The notes beneath the pieces were generated by a model. The model was given only the letters and a program-made list of their open reading frames with translations, was not told where the DNA came from and ran no database searches. A DNA stretch of 64,000 bases from positions 664,001-728,000 of the forward strand of contig NZ_AP019697.1 in the NCBI RefSeq assembly GCF_007164725.1. The letters are read 5' to 3'. A program made the translations under genes and the position numbers. Shown piece after piece: positions 35,115 to 43,693 of this stretch; the first letter of the stretch is position 1; every line of letters begins with the position of its first letter. This DNA is from Dialister hominis (GTDB lineage: Bacteria > Bacillota > Negativicutes > Veillonellales > Dialisteraceae).

Positions 35115-37004
35115 ATGGCAACTTTAAAAATTAACGGATTATCAAAAGCATTCGGAATAAATACGGTATTTGAAAATGTAACATTTGATGTAAAATCAGG
35201 AGAAAGAATCGGACTTGTCGGCGCTAACGGGGCAGGAAAGACCACCCTTTTAAAATGCATCATGGGAACGGAAGAGTATGACAAGGGGTCAGTCAAAGCA
35301 AGCGATGGAGCCATCATCGGCTATCTCCGCCAGGATTTTGACTATGACAGCCATACGATCCGCGAAGAGATGGAACATGCATGGAAGGATGTCCTTTACT
35401 ATAAAGATAAGATTGCTGAATATGCAAAACTGCTGGAAGAGGGAAATCCTGATGAAGCGCTGATTGAGCGGTACGGGAAACTGGAAGAGCGTTTTGAGTT
35501 CCTTGGCGGATACGATTATGAATCAAAAACAAGGAAGATCCTGACAGGACTGGGCTTCAAGGATGAAGACTGGGACCGAGATATCCATTCCTTCTCCGGC
35601 GGGCAGAAGGTACGTATCAACCTTGCGGCGGCTTTTGTCCGTCATCCTGATTTCCTTCTTCTGGATGAACCGACGAACCATCTGGACATGGACATGCTGG
35701 AATGGCTCGAAGATTATCTTCGCTCCTACAAGGGCGGCATTCTGATGATTTCCCATGACCGCTACTTCCTTGATGCGGCTGCAACCGGAATCATCGACCT
35801 TGAAAATCACAAGATCCGTACGTTCCGCGGCGGATATTCCAGATACCTTGAGACAAAGACGAACCAGGATGCTGCTTATGAAAAAGCATATAACAAGCAG
35901 CAGGAACACATCAAAGAAACAGAAGAATATATCAGGCGCTATAAGGCAGGCATCAAGGCCAAGCAGGCAAGGGGGCGCCAGTCACAGCTGAACCGCCTGG
36001 AAAGGCTGGACAAGCCCGTCCATCAGGCAACGCTTCGTTTCCATTTTGACCCGCCGGAAGACTGCGCAGAAAAAGTCCTTGATATTCTTCATGTTTCTGC
36101 TTCCTATGGGACCCATGATATTTTCAAAGACCTGACGATGCATATCAAGAAGGGAGAAACAGTCGGCCTCATCGGACCAAACGGGGCCGGGAAGACAACA
36201 CTCCTGAAGCTTATCACCGGAGAGAAGCAGCCCGACAGCGGCATCGTGCAGATTGGAAATAATGTCAAAATCGGATATTATTCACAGGAGCAGGAAATGC
36301 TTCATCCCGAGTACCAGGTCATTGATGAAGTACGCAATATGTTCAATTATGGGGAAGGAGAAGCCAGAAATATCCTGGGCATGTTCCTTTTCCGCGGAGA
36401 TGATGTATTCAAGCAGGTCGGCATGCTTTCAGGGGGAGAAAAGGCAAGACTTTCCCTTCTCTGTCTTTTCCTTGAAAGACCTAATTTCCTGATTCTGGAT
36501 GAACCGACAAACCATCTGGATATACCGACAAGAGAAATCATGGAAGATGCCATCCTTGCTTTTGGCGGGACGTGCCTTGTCGTATCCCATGACCGTTACT
36601 TCCTCGATAAAACTGCGGGAAGGATCCTTGATATGGAAGGCGGAAAGCTGACGGAATACCTGGGCAACTACAGCTACTACCGCGAGAAGAAAAAGGATCT
36701 GGAAGAATACGAAAAGGACAGGAATGGTACGGAAGAGCATTCTCTAAAGACTGAAGTGAAGAAGGAAGAGGAAGCAAAGCCGGCGCCGAAGAAACAGGAA
36801 CTCTCTGCAGGGGATGAAGCCAAGATGGAACATCTCGAGATGGAAATAGGCCGCCAGGAAGCCACTCTTGCCATGTATACAGCCCAGATGTCCATGAATC
36901 CGGATGATTACGAAAATCTTGCCCGTGAATATGAAGAAGCCAAGAGCAAACTGGACGAACTCTATGAAAAGTGGTCTGAAATCGCAGCAAAGGCAGAAGA
37001 TTGA
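35115..37004 (+). CDS. ABC-F family ATPase
   Basis: The 629-residue protein has two ABC domains and no membrane part. Walker A motifs are GANGAGKTTLL and GPNGAGKTTLL, signatures FSGGQKVRINLA and LSGGEKARLSLL, Walker B LLLDEPTNHLDM and LILDEPTNHLDI. A charged inter-domain linker (about 245-320) and a C-terminal coiled coil (from about 560) place it with Uup/YfmR-like proteins, which act on the ribosome. I cannot say whether it gives antibiotic protection. Confidence 0.9.
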   Translation: MATLKINGLSKAFGINTVFENVTFDVKSGERIGLVGANGAGKTTLLKCIMGTEEYDKGSVKASDGAIIGYLRQDFDYDSHTIREEMEHAWKDVLYYKDKIAEYAKLLEEGNPDEALIERYGKLEERFEFLGGYDYESKTRKILTGLGFKDEDWDRDIHSFSGGQKVRINLAAAFVRHPDFLLLDEPTNHLDMDMLEWLEDYLRSYKGGILMISHDRYFLDAAATGIIDLENHKIRTFRGGYSRYLETKTNQDAAYEKAYNKQQEHIKETEEYIRRYKAGIKAKQARGRQSQLNRLERLDKPVHQATLRFHFDPPEDCAEKVLDILHVSASYGTHDIFKDLTMHIKKGETVGLIGPNGAGKTTLLKLITGEKQPDSGIVQIGNNVKIGYYSQEQEMLHPEYQVIDEVRNMFNYGEGEARNILGMFLFRGDDVFKQVGMLSGGEKARLSLLCLFLERPNFLILDEPTNHLDIPTREIMEDAILAFGGTCLVVSHDRYFLDKTAGRILDMEGGKLTEYLGNYSYYREKKKDLEEYEKDRNGTEEHSLKTEVKKEEEAKPAPKKQELSAGDEAKMEHLEMEIGRQEATLAMYTAQMSMNPDDYENLAREYEEAKSKLDELYEKWSEIAAKAED

Positions 37005-37040
37005 GTTTTTTAGAAAATGTAAAGTCAGGATTCACGCAGC

Positions 37041-37083
37041 AAAAAGGACTGCGGATATGAGAAATCGTATTCACAGTCCTTTT
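37041..37083. terminator. Bidirectional terminator between ABC-F gene and bofA-like gene
   Basis: Arms AAAAAGGACTG / CAGTCCTTTT separated by a partly paired 22-nt loop, shared by the converging genes. Confidence 0.8.
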
Positions 37084-37098
37084 CAATTGCCTTATTTC

Positions 37099-37350
37099 TT
37101 ATTTAAGAATATCCAGGATGGCCAGGATCAATGTTCCTAAGGTGCCAAAGAGGGCAACGATGATGCCGTTCATGGTATCCCAGTTCATATGGGTAATTCC
37201 CAGTGTATTCAGGAGCCAGAAGAGGACACCGCCCATAATGATATTTCCTATGATTTTTTTTGCAAACTTGGCGAAAAGCATAAAAGCAATGAAAATAACG
37301 ATGATGCTTGTTATGCCGTATCCTCCAAGTCCTCCGAGTGTTTCCATCAT
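37099..37350 (-). CDS. BofA-family membrane protein (pro-sigma-K processing inhibitor-like)
   Basis: The 83-residue protein has two or three hydrophobic segments and the IIGNIIMGGVLFWLLNTLGI ... GIIVALFGTLGTLILAILDI pattern of the BofA family. In Bacillus, BofA inhibits the SpoIVFB protease; family members in the recR-bofA arrangement also occur in non-sporulating relatives. AAGGAGG lies 5 bp before the ATG. It is the last gene of the dnaX-ybaB-recR unit, with a 10-bp gap to recR. Confidence 0.82.
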   Translation of the reverse strand: MMETLGGLGGYGITSIIVIFIAFMLFAKFAKKIIGNIIMGGVLFWLLNTLGITHMNWDTMNGIIVALFGTLGTLILAILDILK

Positions 37351-37360
37351 TTTGGCCTCC

Positions 37361-37951
37361 TTAAAGCTCTTTACGATTCTGGACGGCGCCTGCCAGAGTC
37401 ATTCCGTCAGCATAGCCGATGTCTCCGCCGGCAGGGATGCCGCGGCCGATACGGGTGACTTTGATGCCGGCCGGTTTGATGAGCCTTGACAAGTAGAAGG
37501 CAGTGGCTTCGCCTTCTGCATCAGGATCGGTGGCAAGGATGACTTCCTTGACCTCATCGCTTTCCAGACGATTCAGAAGTTCCTTGATTTTCAACTGATC
37601 TGGGCTGATTCCGTCAAGAGGGGAGAGCGCGCCGTGGAGTACATGGTAGAGGCCATGGTACTCATGGCTCTGTTCCATGGCCATGACATCCTGCGGCTGT
37701 TCTACGACGCAGATGACAGAATGGTCTCTTCTTGCATCGCCGCAGATATCACAAGGATCCGAAGTCGCCAGATTGCAGCAGACTGAACAGTAGCAGATCT
37801 TTTCCCGCGCCGCTTTGATCGTGTCAAGGAATGCCTTGACTTCGCTTTCAGGACGCTCAAGCATGAAATAAGCAAGACGGCGGGCGCTTTTGACGCCGAT
37901 GCCTGGGAGTTTTCTGAATTGTTCAGTGACGTTCTCTAATTCCTGATTCAT
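37361..37951 (-). CDS. recR: Recombination mediator RecR
   Basis: The 196-residue protein has the helix-hairpin-helix FRKLPGIGVKSARRLAYFML, the four-cysteine zinc finger CSVCCNLATSDPCDICGD and the Toprim domain VICVVEQPQDVMAMEQ ... EVILATDPDAEGEATAFYLS. It works with RecF/RecO to load RecA at gaps. Its ATG overlaps the ybaB stop (TAATG). Confidence 0.95.
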   Translation of the reverse strand: MNQELENVTEQFRKLPGIGVKSARRLAYFMLERPESEVKAFLDTIKAAREKICYCSVCCNLATSDPCDICGDARRDHSVICVVEQPQDVMAMEQSHEYHGLYHVLHGALSPLDGISPDQLKIKELLNRLESDEVKEVILATDPDAEGEATAFYLSRLIKPAGIKVTRIGRGIPAGGDIGYADGMTLAGAVQNRKEL

Positions 37952-38277
37952 TAGAACATGCCGCCGGGAAGGCCGAGGCCGCCGGTTACTTCGCTCATGC
38001 TCTTCTGGACCATTTCATCGGCTTTCTTTCCAGCTTCGTTGACAGCAGTGGTAATCAGATCTTCCAGGATTTCCGGATCTTCTGGATCAATGGCATCCTT
38101 TGCAATCTTCAGGGCAACAATCTGCTTTTCGCCGTTCATGGTGAGGGAAACAGCGCCGCCGCCGACAGAAACGTCAACGGTCTGCTTCTTTAATTCTTCC
38201 TGCTTCTTCTGAAGATCTTCCTGCATCTTGCGTGCTTTTTTCAGCATGTTCTGCATCTGTGCTTTATTTCCAAACAT
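37951..38277 (-). CDS. YbaB/EbfC nucleoid-associated protein
   Basis: The 108-residue protein has an N-terminal coiled coil (QNMLKKARKMQEDLQKKQEE), a core with VSVGGGAVSLTMNGEKQIVA and a Gly/Met-rich tail (MSEVTGGLGLPGGMF). Family members bind DNA as dimers. It lies between dnaX and recR as in most bacteria; AGGAGGAA precedes the ATG. Confidence 0.94.
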   Translation of the reverse strand: MFGNKAQMQNMLKKARKMQEDLQKKQEELKKQTVDVSVGGGAVSLTMNGEKQIVALKIAKDAIDPEDPEILEDLITTAVNEAGKKADEMVQKSMSEVTGGLGLPGGMF

Positions 38278-38331
38278 AAGTAATTCCTCCTAAATGAATG
38301 TAAATGGATGGTTAGGCAAAACTATTAGAAG

Positions 38332-40236
38332 TTAGTCTTTTTCATATATATCATAGTCAGGGAGCATTTTCAAGGCTTCCTTGAAAGATGGGTCTTCCAG
38401 ATCAGACTGGGCGATCTCGTCCTTGCTGACAAGTTTGTAGCCGCCTTCGTTCTTGGCAGGTTCCTCTTTTCCTGAAGGGGTCGGCGCAGCAGAAGATTCC
38501 ATTTCCTTGGCAAGGAGAGCTTTTGTCTCTGCTTCTTCTCCGCTTCCTTCAAGAACGACATGAAGGAGTATCGGGGAGCCGACTATTTTCTGGAACGCTT
38601 CAGCGGCAATTGTCTGATAGGACTTGTTGTTTCCCATGATGACAAGGAACTGTTGCGGCGCCGTAATGACGGCTCTGGCATTATTGGCATAAATCAGGGT
38701 TCCTTTTCTGTAACAGGTGTAGATTTCCACCCTGTGGATTGCCTTGAAATAGGAAAGAACCTTTTCCCAGATGCCGCTGTAAGAGGCAGGATCGATCAAT
38801 GAAGACGGCGCATTTGCCGCAGGCGTACTTGCTGCCGGTTCGATGGAAGAAGATTTCTTTTTCGCTGTGCTCCCTAGCTTTTTCGTTTCCTTTGGCGTGG
38901 AAGCCGGCATGGCGGGCTTTGCTTTTGGCATTATGATTTCTGCCGGCTTTTCTTCTGCTGAAGGCGGAGAAAATGGCGGGATTTCTGGAGGCGGGCCAAA
39001 GGATGGCTCTAAGGGAGCAGCCGGGGCAGGCGCGGATGCGGGGGAAGGGGCAGGGAATGCATTCTTGAGGGAAATGATTTTCTTCAAGCTTTCCACTTCC
39101 TTCTCAAGCTGGCTGACTCTTTCCGCAAGGCTGTCTGCCGCGCGGCTTCCCTTTACGCGGCAGAGACGGAGAATTCCCATTTCTGCGCTCATTTTCGGGA
39201 ATGTGTTCCATTTGAGATCCTGCAGGGATTCATGCAGGGCTTCGAAGAGAGCATCCAGATAAGGCTCTGAGAGGCTTTCCGCATCTTTCTTTATTTCATC
39301 AGAAAGTCTGCCATAAGCAAGGAGCTCGGGCGTATCAGGATCGATCCGGCAGACCATCAGATTCCTGAAATGCTCGAGGAGATCTCTTAATATGGATGCC
39401 GGTTCCCTGCCGCTCTGAAGGATATCATAAAATACAGAAAGAGCCTCTCCGCTTTCTCCTTTGAAAATATGGCGTGACAGGGAAATCAGCTGCTCTTTTC
39501 CCGTAAGGCCCAGGAGGTCCTGGACGGACTCGGCATCAAGCGTGCTTCCTTCACAGGAAGAAACGCACTTGTCGAGAAGGGAAAGCGCATCTCTTAAGCC
39601 GCCGTCTGAGCGGACTGCTATAAGATCGGCCGCTTCTTCTGTAAGAGGAAATTTTGCCTGGCCGGCTATGTACATCAGGTGGTCGGAAATATCTTCCGTG
39701 GAGATTCTCCTGAAATCGTATGTCTGGCATCTGGAAAGGATTGTGAGGGGAATCTTACCCGGCTCCGTCGTTGCCAGGATGAAAAGGACATAGGACGGAG
39801 GTTCTTCGAGTGTCTTTAAAAGTGCATTGAATGCTTCATTGGAAAGCATGTGAACTTCGTCGATAATATAGACTTTCTTCCTGCAGGCAGAGGGAAGTGT
39901 CCTGACAGATTCCTTCAGCGCCCTGATTTCTTCAATGCCTCGGTTGGATGCGGCATCGATTTCATACACATCAAGGGAGGATCCGGAACTGATTTCAAGA
40001 CAGTTTCTGCATTCATTGCAGGGGTTGCCGTCATGGGGATGTTCGCAGTTCACCGCCTTGGCGAGGATTCTTGCCATGCTCGTCTTTCCTGTACCCCTCG
40101 GGCCGGAGAAGAGGTAAGCGTGTGCGAGGCGGCCCTGCTCAAGCGCGCGCTGCAGTGTCGTCGAGACATGCTTCTGCCCGACGACATCTGAAAAAGTCTG
40201 TGGTCTCCATTGTCTATAAAGTGCTTGATAAGCCAT
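38332..40236 (-). CDS. dnaX: DNA polymerase III subunits gamma/tau
   Basis: The 634-residue clamp-loader ATPase has LYRQWRPQTFSDVVGQKHVS, Walker A GPRGTGKTSMARIL, zinc ligands CEHPHDGNPCNECRNC, Walker B KVYIIDEVHMLSNEAFNALL, sensor TILSRCQTYDFRR, and the domain III helices. A Pro/Ala-rich linker (about 385-480) and a tau-like C-terminal domain follow. I chose ATG 40236 (MAYQALYRQW) over the in-frame GTG 40245. I did not find an obvious slippery A-run frameshift site. Upstream there is an extended -10 (TGGTATAAT on the minus strand, 40290-40298). Confidence 0.93.
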   Translation of the reverse strand: MAYQALYRQWRPQTFSDVVGQKHVSTTLQRALEQGRLAHAYLFSGPRGTGKTSMARILAKAVNCEHPHDGNPCNECRNCLEISSGSSLDVYEIDAASNRGIEEIRALKESVRTLPSACRKKVYIIDEVHMLSNEAFNALLKTLEEPPSYVLFILATTEPGKIPLTILSRCQTYDFRRISTEDISDHLMYIAGQAKFPLTEEAADLIAVRSDGGLRDALSLLDKCVSSCEGSTLDAESVQDLLGLTGKEQLISLSRHIFKGESGEALSVFYDILQSGREPASILRDLLEHFRNLMVCRIDPDTPELLAYGRLSDEIKKDAESLSEPYLDALFEALHESLQDLKWNTFPKMSAEMGILRLCRVKGSRAADSLAERVSQLEKEVESLKKIISLKNAFPAPSPASAPAPAAPLEPSFGPPPEIPPFSPPSAEEKPAEIIMPKAKPAMPASTPKETKKLGSTAKKKSSSIEPAASTPAANAPSSLIDPASYSGIWEKVLSYFKAIHRVEIYTCYRKGTLIYANNARAVITAPQQFLVIMGNNKSYQTIAAEAFQKIVGSPILLHVVLEGSGEEAETKALLAKEMESSAAPTPSGKEEPAKNEGGYKLVSKDEIAQSDLEDPSFKEALKMLPDYDIYEKD

Positions 40237-40297
40237 TGCAGTCACCGTACCAGTAATATGAATTCAACTTTTGAACGTAGTCTAAAAGTATTATACC

Positions 40298-40327
40298 AAA
40301 AAAATAAGCCGCGATAGAGATTGCGGC
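40298..40327 (-). terminator. Hairpin between SRP RNA and dnaX
   Basis: On the minus strand GCCGC (40327-40323), 10-nt loop, GCGGC (40312-40308), then a T-rich run; a second stop signal after SRP RNA just ahead of the dnaX -10. Confidence 0.65.
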
Positions 40328-40351
40328 ATCTGTATAATGAAACGCAGCAAA

Positions 40352-40500
40352 AAAGCCTTGCAATCCTCATTTATGACAGTCTCCAGGATGCACCGTGGCA
40401 CATGGAAAGGACCACTTACTGCTGCTTCCTCTCGGACCTGACAGGGTTCATGGGATTCTATTGCACGGGGCCCGGAGGCTGCCATAAATCAACATTGCAA
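40352..40500 (-). ncRNA. ffs: Signal recognition particle RNA
   Basis: The minus strand contains CTGTCAGGTCCGAGAGGAAG followed by CAGCAGTAAG, the conserved apical SRP RNA (domain IV) sequence bound by Ffh. The flanks pair into a long rod: GCAAT with ATTGC, TTTATGGCAG with CTGTCATAAA, CTCC with GGAG. The RNA ends in AAGGCTTTTTT. Ends are approximate. A gene for this RNA immediately before dnaX is typical of Firmicutes. Confidence 0.93.
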
Positions 40501-40513
40501 AGCTACGTGAATT

Positions 40514-40542
40514 ATCATACATCATTTGCCCGGTTTTGTAAA
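40514..40542 (-). promoter_or_regulatory. Promoter of SRP RNA
   Basis: On the minus strand TTTACA (40542-40537), 17-bp spacer, TATGAT (40519-40514). Confidence 0.8.
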
Positions 40543-40661
40543 ATCCTTTTTGTAAATTTCATCGGGAATCCATTTTGAAGTGTTTCCTTATAACATATAA
40601 AAATGATAAAATAAGATAGTATTATTATATAGAATATAGTTAGTATAGAAAGGGCTGTGGA

Positions 40662-42050
40662 ATGATGGAATACCGTATTGAACATGATTCACTTGGCGAA
40701 GTCCGCGTACCGGCGGATCATATGTGGGGTGCTCAGACGCAGCGCTCCTTCGAAAATTTCAAAATCGGCAGAAAAATGCCGGAAGAAATTATTCATGCTT
40801 TTGCTGTATTGAAAAAATGTGCAGCAAAGGTCAATGAAGAAAACGGTGATCTCGATCCTGAAAAGGGTGCGGCAATCCGTGAAGCCTGCGATGAAATCAT
40901 GGCAGGAAAATGGCCTGATGAATTCCCGCTCGTTGTGTACCAGACCGGTTCAGGCACACAGAGCAACATGAACATGAATGAAGTGGTTGCCCACATTGCC
41001 AATTTGAAACTGGCAGAAGCAAAGAGCGAAAAGAGAGTTCATCCGAATGATGATGTGAATATGTCACAGTCATCCAATGATACATTCCCCACAGCCATGC
41101 ATATAGCAGCTGTAGGTGTCCTTCATAAATACCTCTATGGCTCTATTGATGAACTGACAGCTACCTTTACTGCAAAGAGTGAAGAATACATGCATACCGT
41201 CAAAATCGGACGCACCCACGTGCAGGATGCTGTTCCGCTGACATTCGGTCAGGAAGTATCCGGCTGGACACAGATGCTGATCCAGAGCAAGAAAATGATT
41301 CAGGATGGGGAAAAGTATCTCCATGAACTTGCCATCGGCGGCACGGCCGTAGGAACCGGTCTTAACAGCCCGAATGGGTTCGGAGAACAGGTTTCCAGGG
41401 CAATTGCTGAGGAAACAGGGATTCCGTTTACTTCAGCTCCCAATAAATTCTACGCCCTGACAGCCAGAGATGATATCGTCTTTACGCACGGCGCTTTGGA
41501 TGCGCTGGCCGGCGACTGCATGAAATTTGCTGATGACCTCCGCCTTCTGGCAGGCGGCCCCAGAGCAGGGCTCGGAGAACTGACCATCCCTGCCAATGAA
41601 CCAGGATCCTCCATCATGCCGGGCAAGGTGAATCCGACACAGTGCGAAGCGCTGACAATGGTTGCATGCCGCGTTCATGGCAATCAGGCAGCAGTTTCCA
41701 TGGCATCCTCCCAGGGCCGTTTTGAACTTAACGTCTATGCCCCGATTCTTGCTGACAGCTTCATCGAATCCGTCAAACTCTTGAGCGAAGCTATCCATTC
41801 CTTTGATATTCACTGCGCACAGGGAATCCAGGTCAATGAAGACCGCATGGAAGAACTCGTAGAAAAATCTCTGATGCTCGTTACTGCATTGTCCCCGCAT
41901 ATCGGCTATGAAAAGTCTGCTAAAATCGCAAAGAAGGCATTTGCTGACAACAGCTCCCTCAAAGAAGCGGCTCTTGATCTTGGCTACGTAACCGAAGAAG
42001 AATATGACCGCTGGGTTGATGCCAAAGAAATGACAAACGTTGACCGCTGA
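40662..42050 (+). CDS. fumC: Class II fumarate hydratase
   Basis: The 462-residue enzyme interconverts fumarate and malate without an Fe-S cluster. It has DHMWGAQTQRSFENF, GSGTQSNMNMNEV, HPNDDVNMSQSSNDTFPTAM, the lyase signature GSSIMPGKVNPTQCEAL and the catalytic-loop serine within it. Two adjacent ATGs (40662, 40665) could both start translation. It is a single-gene unit closed by a strong terminator, presumably serving a fumarate/succinate branch. Confidence 0.95.
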   Translation: MMEYRIEHDSLGEVRVPADHMWGAQTQRSFENFKIGRKMPEEIIHAFAVLKKCAAKVNEENGDLDPEKGAAIREACDEIMAGKWPDEFPLVVYQTGSGTQSNMNMNEVVAHIANLKLAEAKSEKRVHPNDDVNMSQSSNDTFPTAMHIAAVGVLHKYLYGSIDELTATFTAKSEEYMHTVKIGRTHVQDAVPLTFGQEVSGWTQMLIQSKKMIQDGEKYLHELAIGGTAVGTGLNSPNGFGEQVSRAIAEETGIPFTSAPNKFYALTARDDIVFTHGALDALAGDCMKFADDLRLLAGGPRAGLGELTIPANEPGSSIMPGKVNPTQCEALTMVACRVHGNQAAVSMASSQGRFELNVYAPILADSFIESVKLLSEAIHSFDIHCAQGIQVNEDRMEELVEKSLMLVTALSPHIGYEKSAKIAKKAFADNSSLKEAALDLGYVTEEEYDRWVDAKEMTNVDR

Positions 42051-42076
42051 TTGGCCAAAGGATAATAATGATAATA

Positions 42077-42114
42077 AAAACCAGAGACTTCTCATCAGGG
42101 ATCTCTGGTTTTTT
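42077..42114 (+). terminator. Terminator after fumC
   Basis: 11-bp arms AAAACCAGAGA / TCTCTGGTTTT followed by TTTT. Confidence 0.9.
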
Positions 42115-42172
42115 GTTGGGCAGAAACTATCAGAAATCCTTACTAAAAGAAGTTCAGGAATGCATAATGTCT

Positions 42173-42201
42173 TTAACGGAACAGGGAATTTCATATATAA
42201 T
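42173..42201 (+). promoter_or_regulatory. Possible promoter of the ribose operon
   Basis: TTTAAC (42173-42178), 17-bp spacer, TATAAT (42196-42201). The ~190-bp leader that follows holds an 8-bp inverted repeat TATGCCTG / CAGGCATA (about 42213-42262), the palindrome AAGAATTCTT (42310-42319) and a second candidate TTGACT. No regulator gene is adjacent, so the operator cannot be fixed. Confidence 0.4.
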
Positions 42202-42392
42202 AAGGAAAATACTATGCCTGCATAAGGGGAAATGAGATATGGATGCTGTTTTTACAGGCATAACAGCGCTGATTTAAGAGAATTTACAAATAGGAGAGTT
42301 TTATTTCTTAAGAATTCTTTTTTCTCAGGTTCTTTTATGATAGAATAGTAGCGTTGACTTTACATTAAGTATATACATATCAGGGAGGTTAT

Positions 42393-43274
42393 ATGGGTCA
42401 TATTTCTGTGATAGGCAGCTGTAGCATGGATCTCATGATCGAGGCCGACAGAAGACCACAAGCCGGCGAAACAGTTATGGGAAAGAGACTGATCGTTTCT
42501 CCTGGAGGAAAAGGGGCCAATCAGGCAGTAGCAGCAGCCCGACTTGGGGAAAAGGTATATATGATTGGCTGTGTTGGCAATGACGCTTATGGCAGCATGA
42601 TGCTCGATACGCTCAAAGAAAACGGCGTGAATACGGATTATGTGTCTGTCCTGGATAATGAAGCGACCGGCACGGCGCACATCATTCTGGCAGAAGGCGA
42701 TAACAGCATTATCGTATTGAAGGGTGCTAATGATAAAGTAGATAAAAATGTAGTTGATTCTGCTTTCGACATCATCAAGACATCTTCGCTTGTCATGCTC
42801 CAGCATGAGATTCCCATGGATACCATTGGATATATCATTGACAGGTGCTATGAAGAAGGGATTCCGGTCATGCTGAATCCTGCACCTTATATGGATATCC
42901 CTGAAGAATGGATTGAAAAAGTTACATACCTGACTCCGAACGAACATGAAGCAGCGCTGATGTTTGAAGGAATGGACCGTGATGAAATTCTGAAAGCCCA
43001 TGCCGGAAAGGTCATCATGACCGTAGGAAAAGAAGGCGTTGTTTACGGAGACGGCGATGATGTGGTTCATGTTTCCGGATTTACTGTCTCTGCAGTAGAT
43101 ACGACCGGGGCAGGGGATACATTCAACGGCGCTTTCGCAGCTGCAAGATGTGACGGGCTTCCGCTCAAGGAGGCAGTACGTTTTGCCAATGCGGCAGCGG
43201 CGCTTTCAGTTCAGAAGATTGGCGCTCAGGGCGGCATGCCTTGGCGCAGTGAAGTGGAGGAGATGCTTTCATGA
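42393..43274 (+). CDS. rbsK: Ribokinase
   Basis: The 293-residue PfkB-family kinase phosphorylates ribose after uptake. It has the GHISVIGSCSMDLMIEADRR start, GGKGANQAVAAARLG, and the active-site DTTGAGDTFNGAFAAA with the catalytic Asp. AGGGAGG precedes the ATG. It heads the operon rbsK-rbsD-rbsA-rbsC-rbsB and overlaps rbsD by 4 bp. Confidence 0.93.
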   Translation: MGHISVIGSCSMDLMIEADRRPQAGETVMGKRLIVSPGGKGANQAVAAARLGEKVYMIGCVGNDAYGSMMLDTLKENGVNTDYVSVLDNEATGTAHIILAEGDNSIIVLKGANDKVDKNVVDSAFDIIKTSSLVMLQHEIPMDTIGYIIDRCYEEGIPVMLNPAPYMDIPEEWIEKVTYLTPNEHEAALMFEGMDRDEILKAHAGKVIMTVGKEGVVYGDGDDVVHVSGFTVSAVDTTGAGDTFNGAFAAARCDGLPLKEAVRFANAAAALSVQKIGAQGGMPWRSEVEEMLS

Positions 43275-43675
43275 ACAAGTATGGAATCTTAAACAGCAGC
43301 ATTGCTAAAGTTCTGGCAGATCTGGGCCATACAGATAAAATCTGCATTGGCGACTGCGGACTTCCTGTGCCGAATGGCGTAGAGAAAATCGATCTTGCGC
43401 TTCGTTTCGGTGAACCGCTCTTTATCGAAGTGGCCAAAGAAGTGGCAAAGAACATGCAGATAGAGAAAATCTATCTGGCACCGGAAACTGCATCCAAGAA
43501 TCCAAAGCAGTGGGAAGCACTGAAAGAAGTATTCCCGGAGGACAAAGTCGAATGGGTCATGCTGAAGGACCACGAACAGCTGAAAGCAATGGAAAAGGAC
43601 TGCAAGACTGTCATCAGGACAGGAGAAGTTACTCCTTTCTCCAATATTATTCTCCAGTCCGGAGTCATCTTCTAA
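43271..43675 (+). CDS. rbsD: D-ribose pyranase
   Basis: The 134-residue enzyme speeds beta-pyranose to furanose mutarotation, giving the form rbsK uses. Family features: ILNSSIAKVLADLGHTDKIC near the N-terminus (His20 type), KMIRTGEVTPFSNIILQSGV-like ending (VIRTGEVTPFSNIILQSGVI). ATGA overlap with rbsK. Confidence 0.93.
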   Translation: MNKYGILNSSIAKVLADLGHTDKICIGDCGLPVPNGVEKIDLALRFGEPLFIEVAKEVAKNMQIEKIYLAPETASKNPKQWEALKEVFPEDKVEWVMLKDHEQLKAMEKDCKTVIRTGEVTPFSNIILQSGVIF

Positions 43676-43693
43676 GAGAGGAATTTGAAGTAC

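Noticed and set aside
38332-40236. Programmed frameshift producing a short gamma form of DnaX
   Set aside because: I saw no A6G/A7-type slippery heptamer with a nearby stop and stem in the right frame.
42354-42380. TTGACT ... TATATA as the ribose operon promoter
   Set aside because: With standard spacing the start of RNA would fall on or past the ribosome site of rbsK; the upstream TTTAAC/TATAAT pair is a better candidate.
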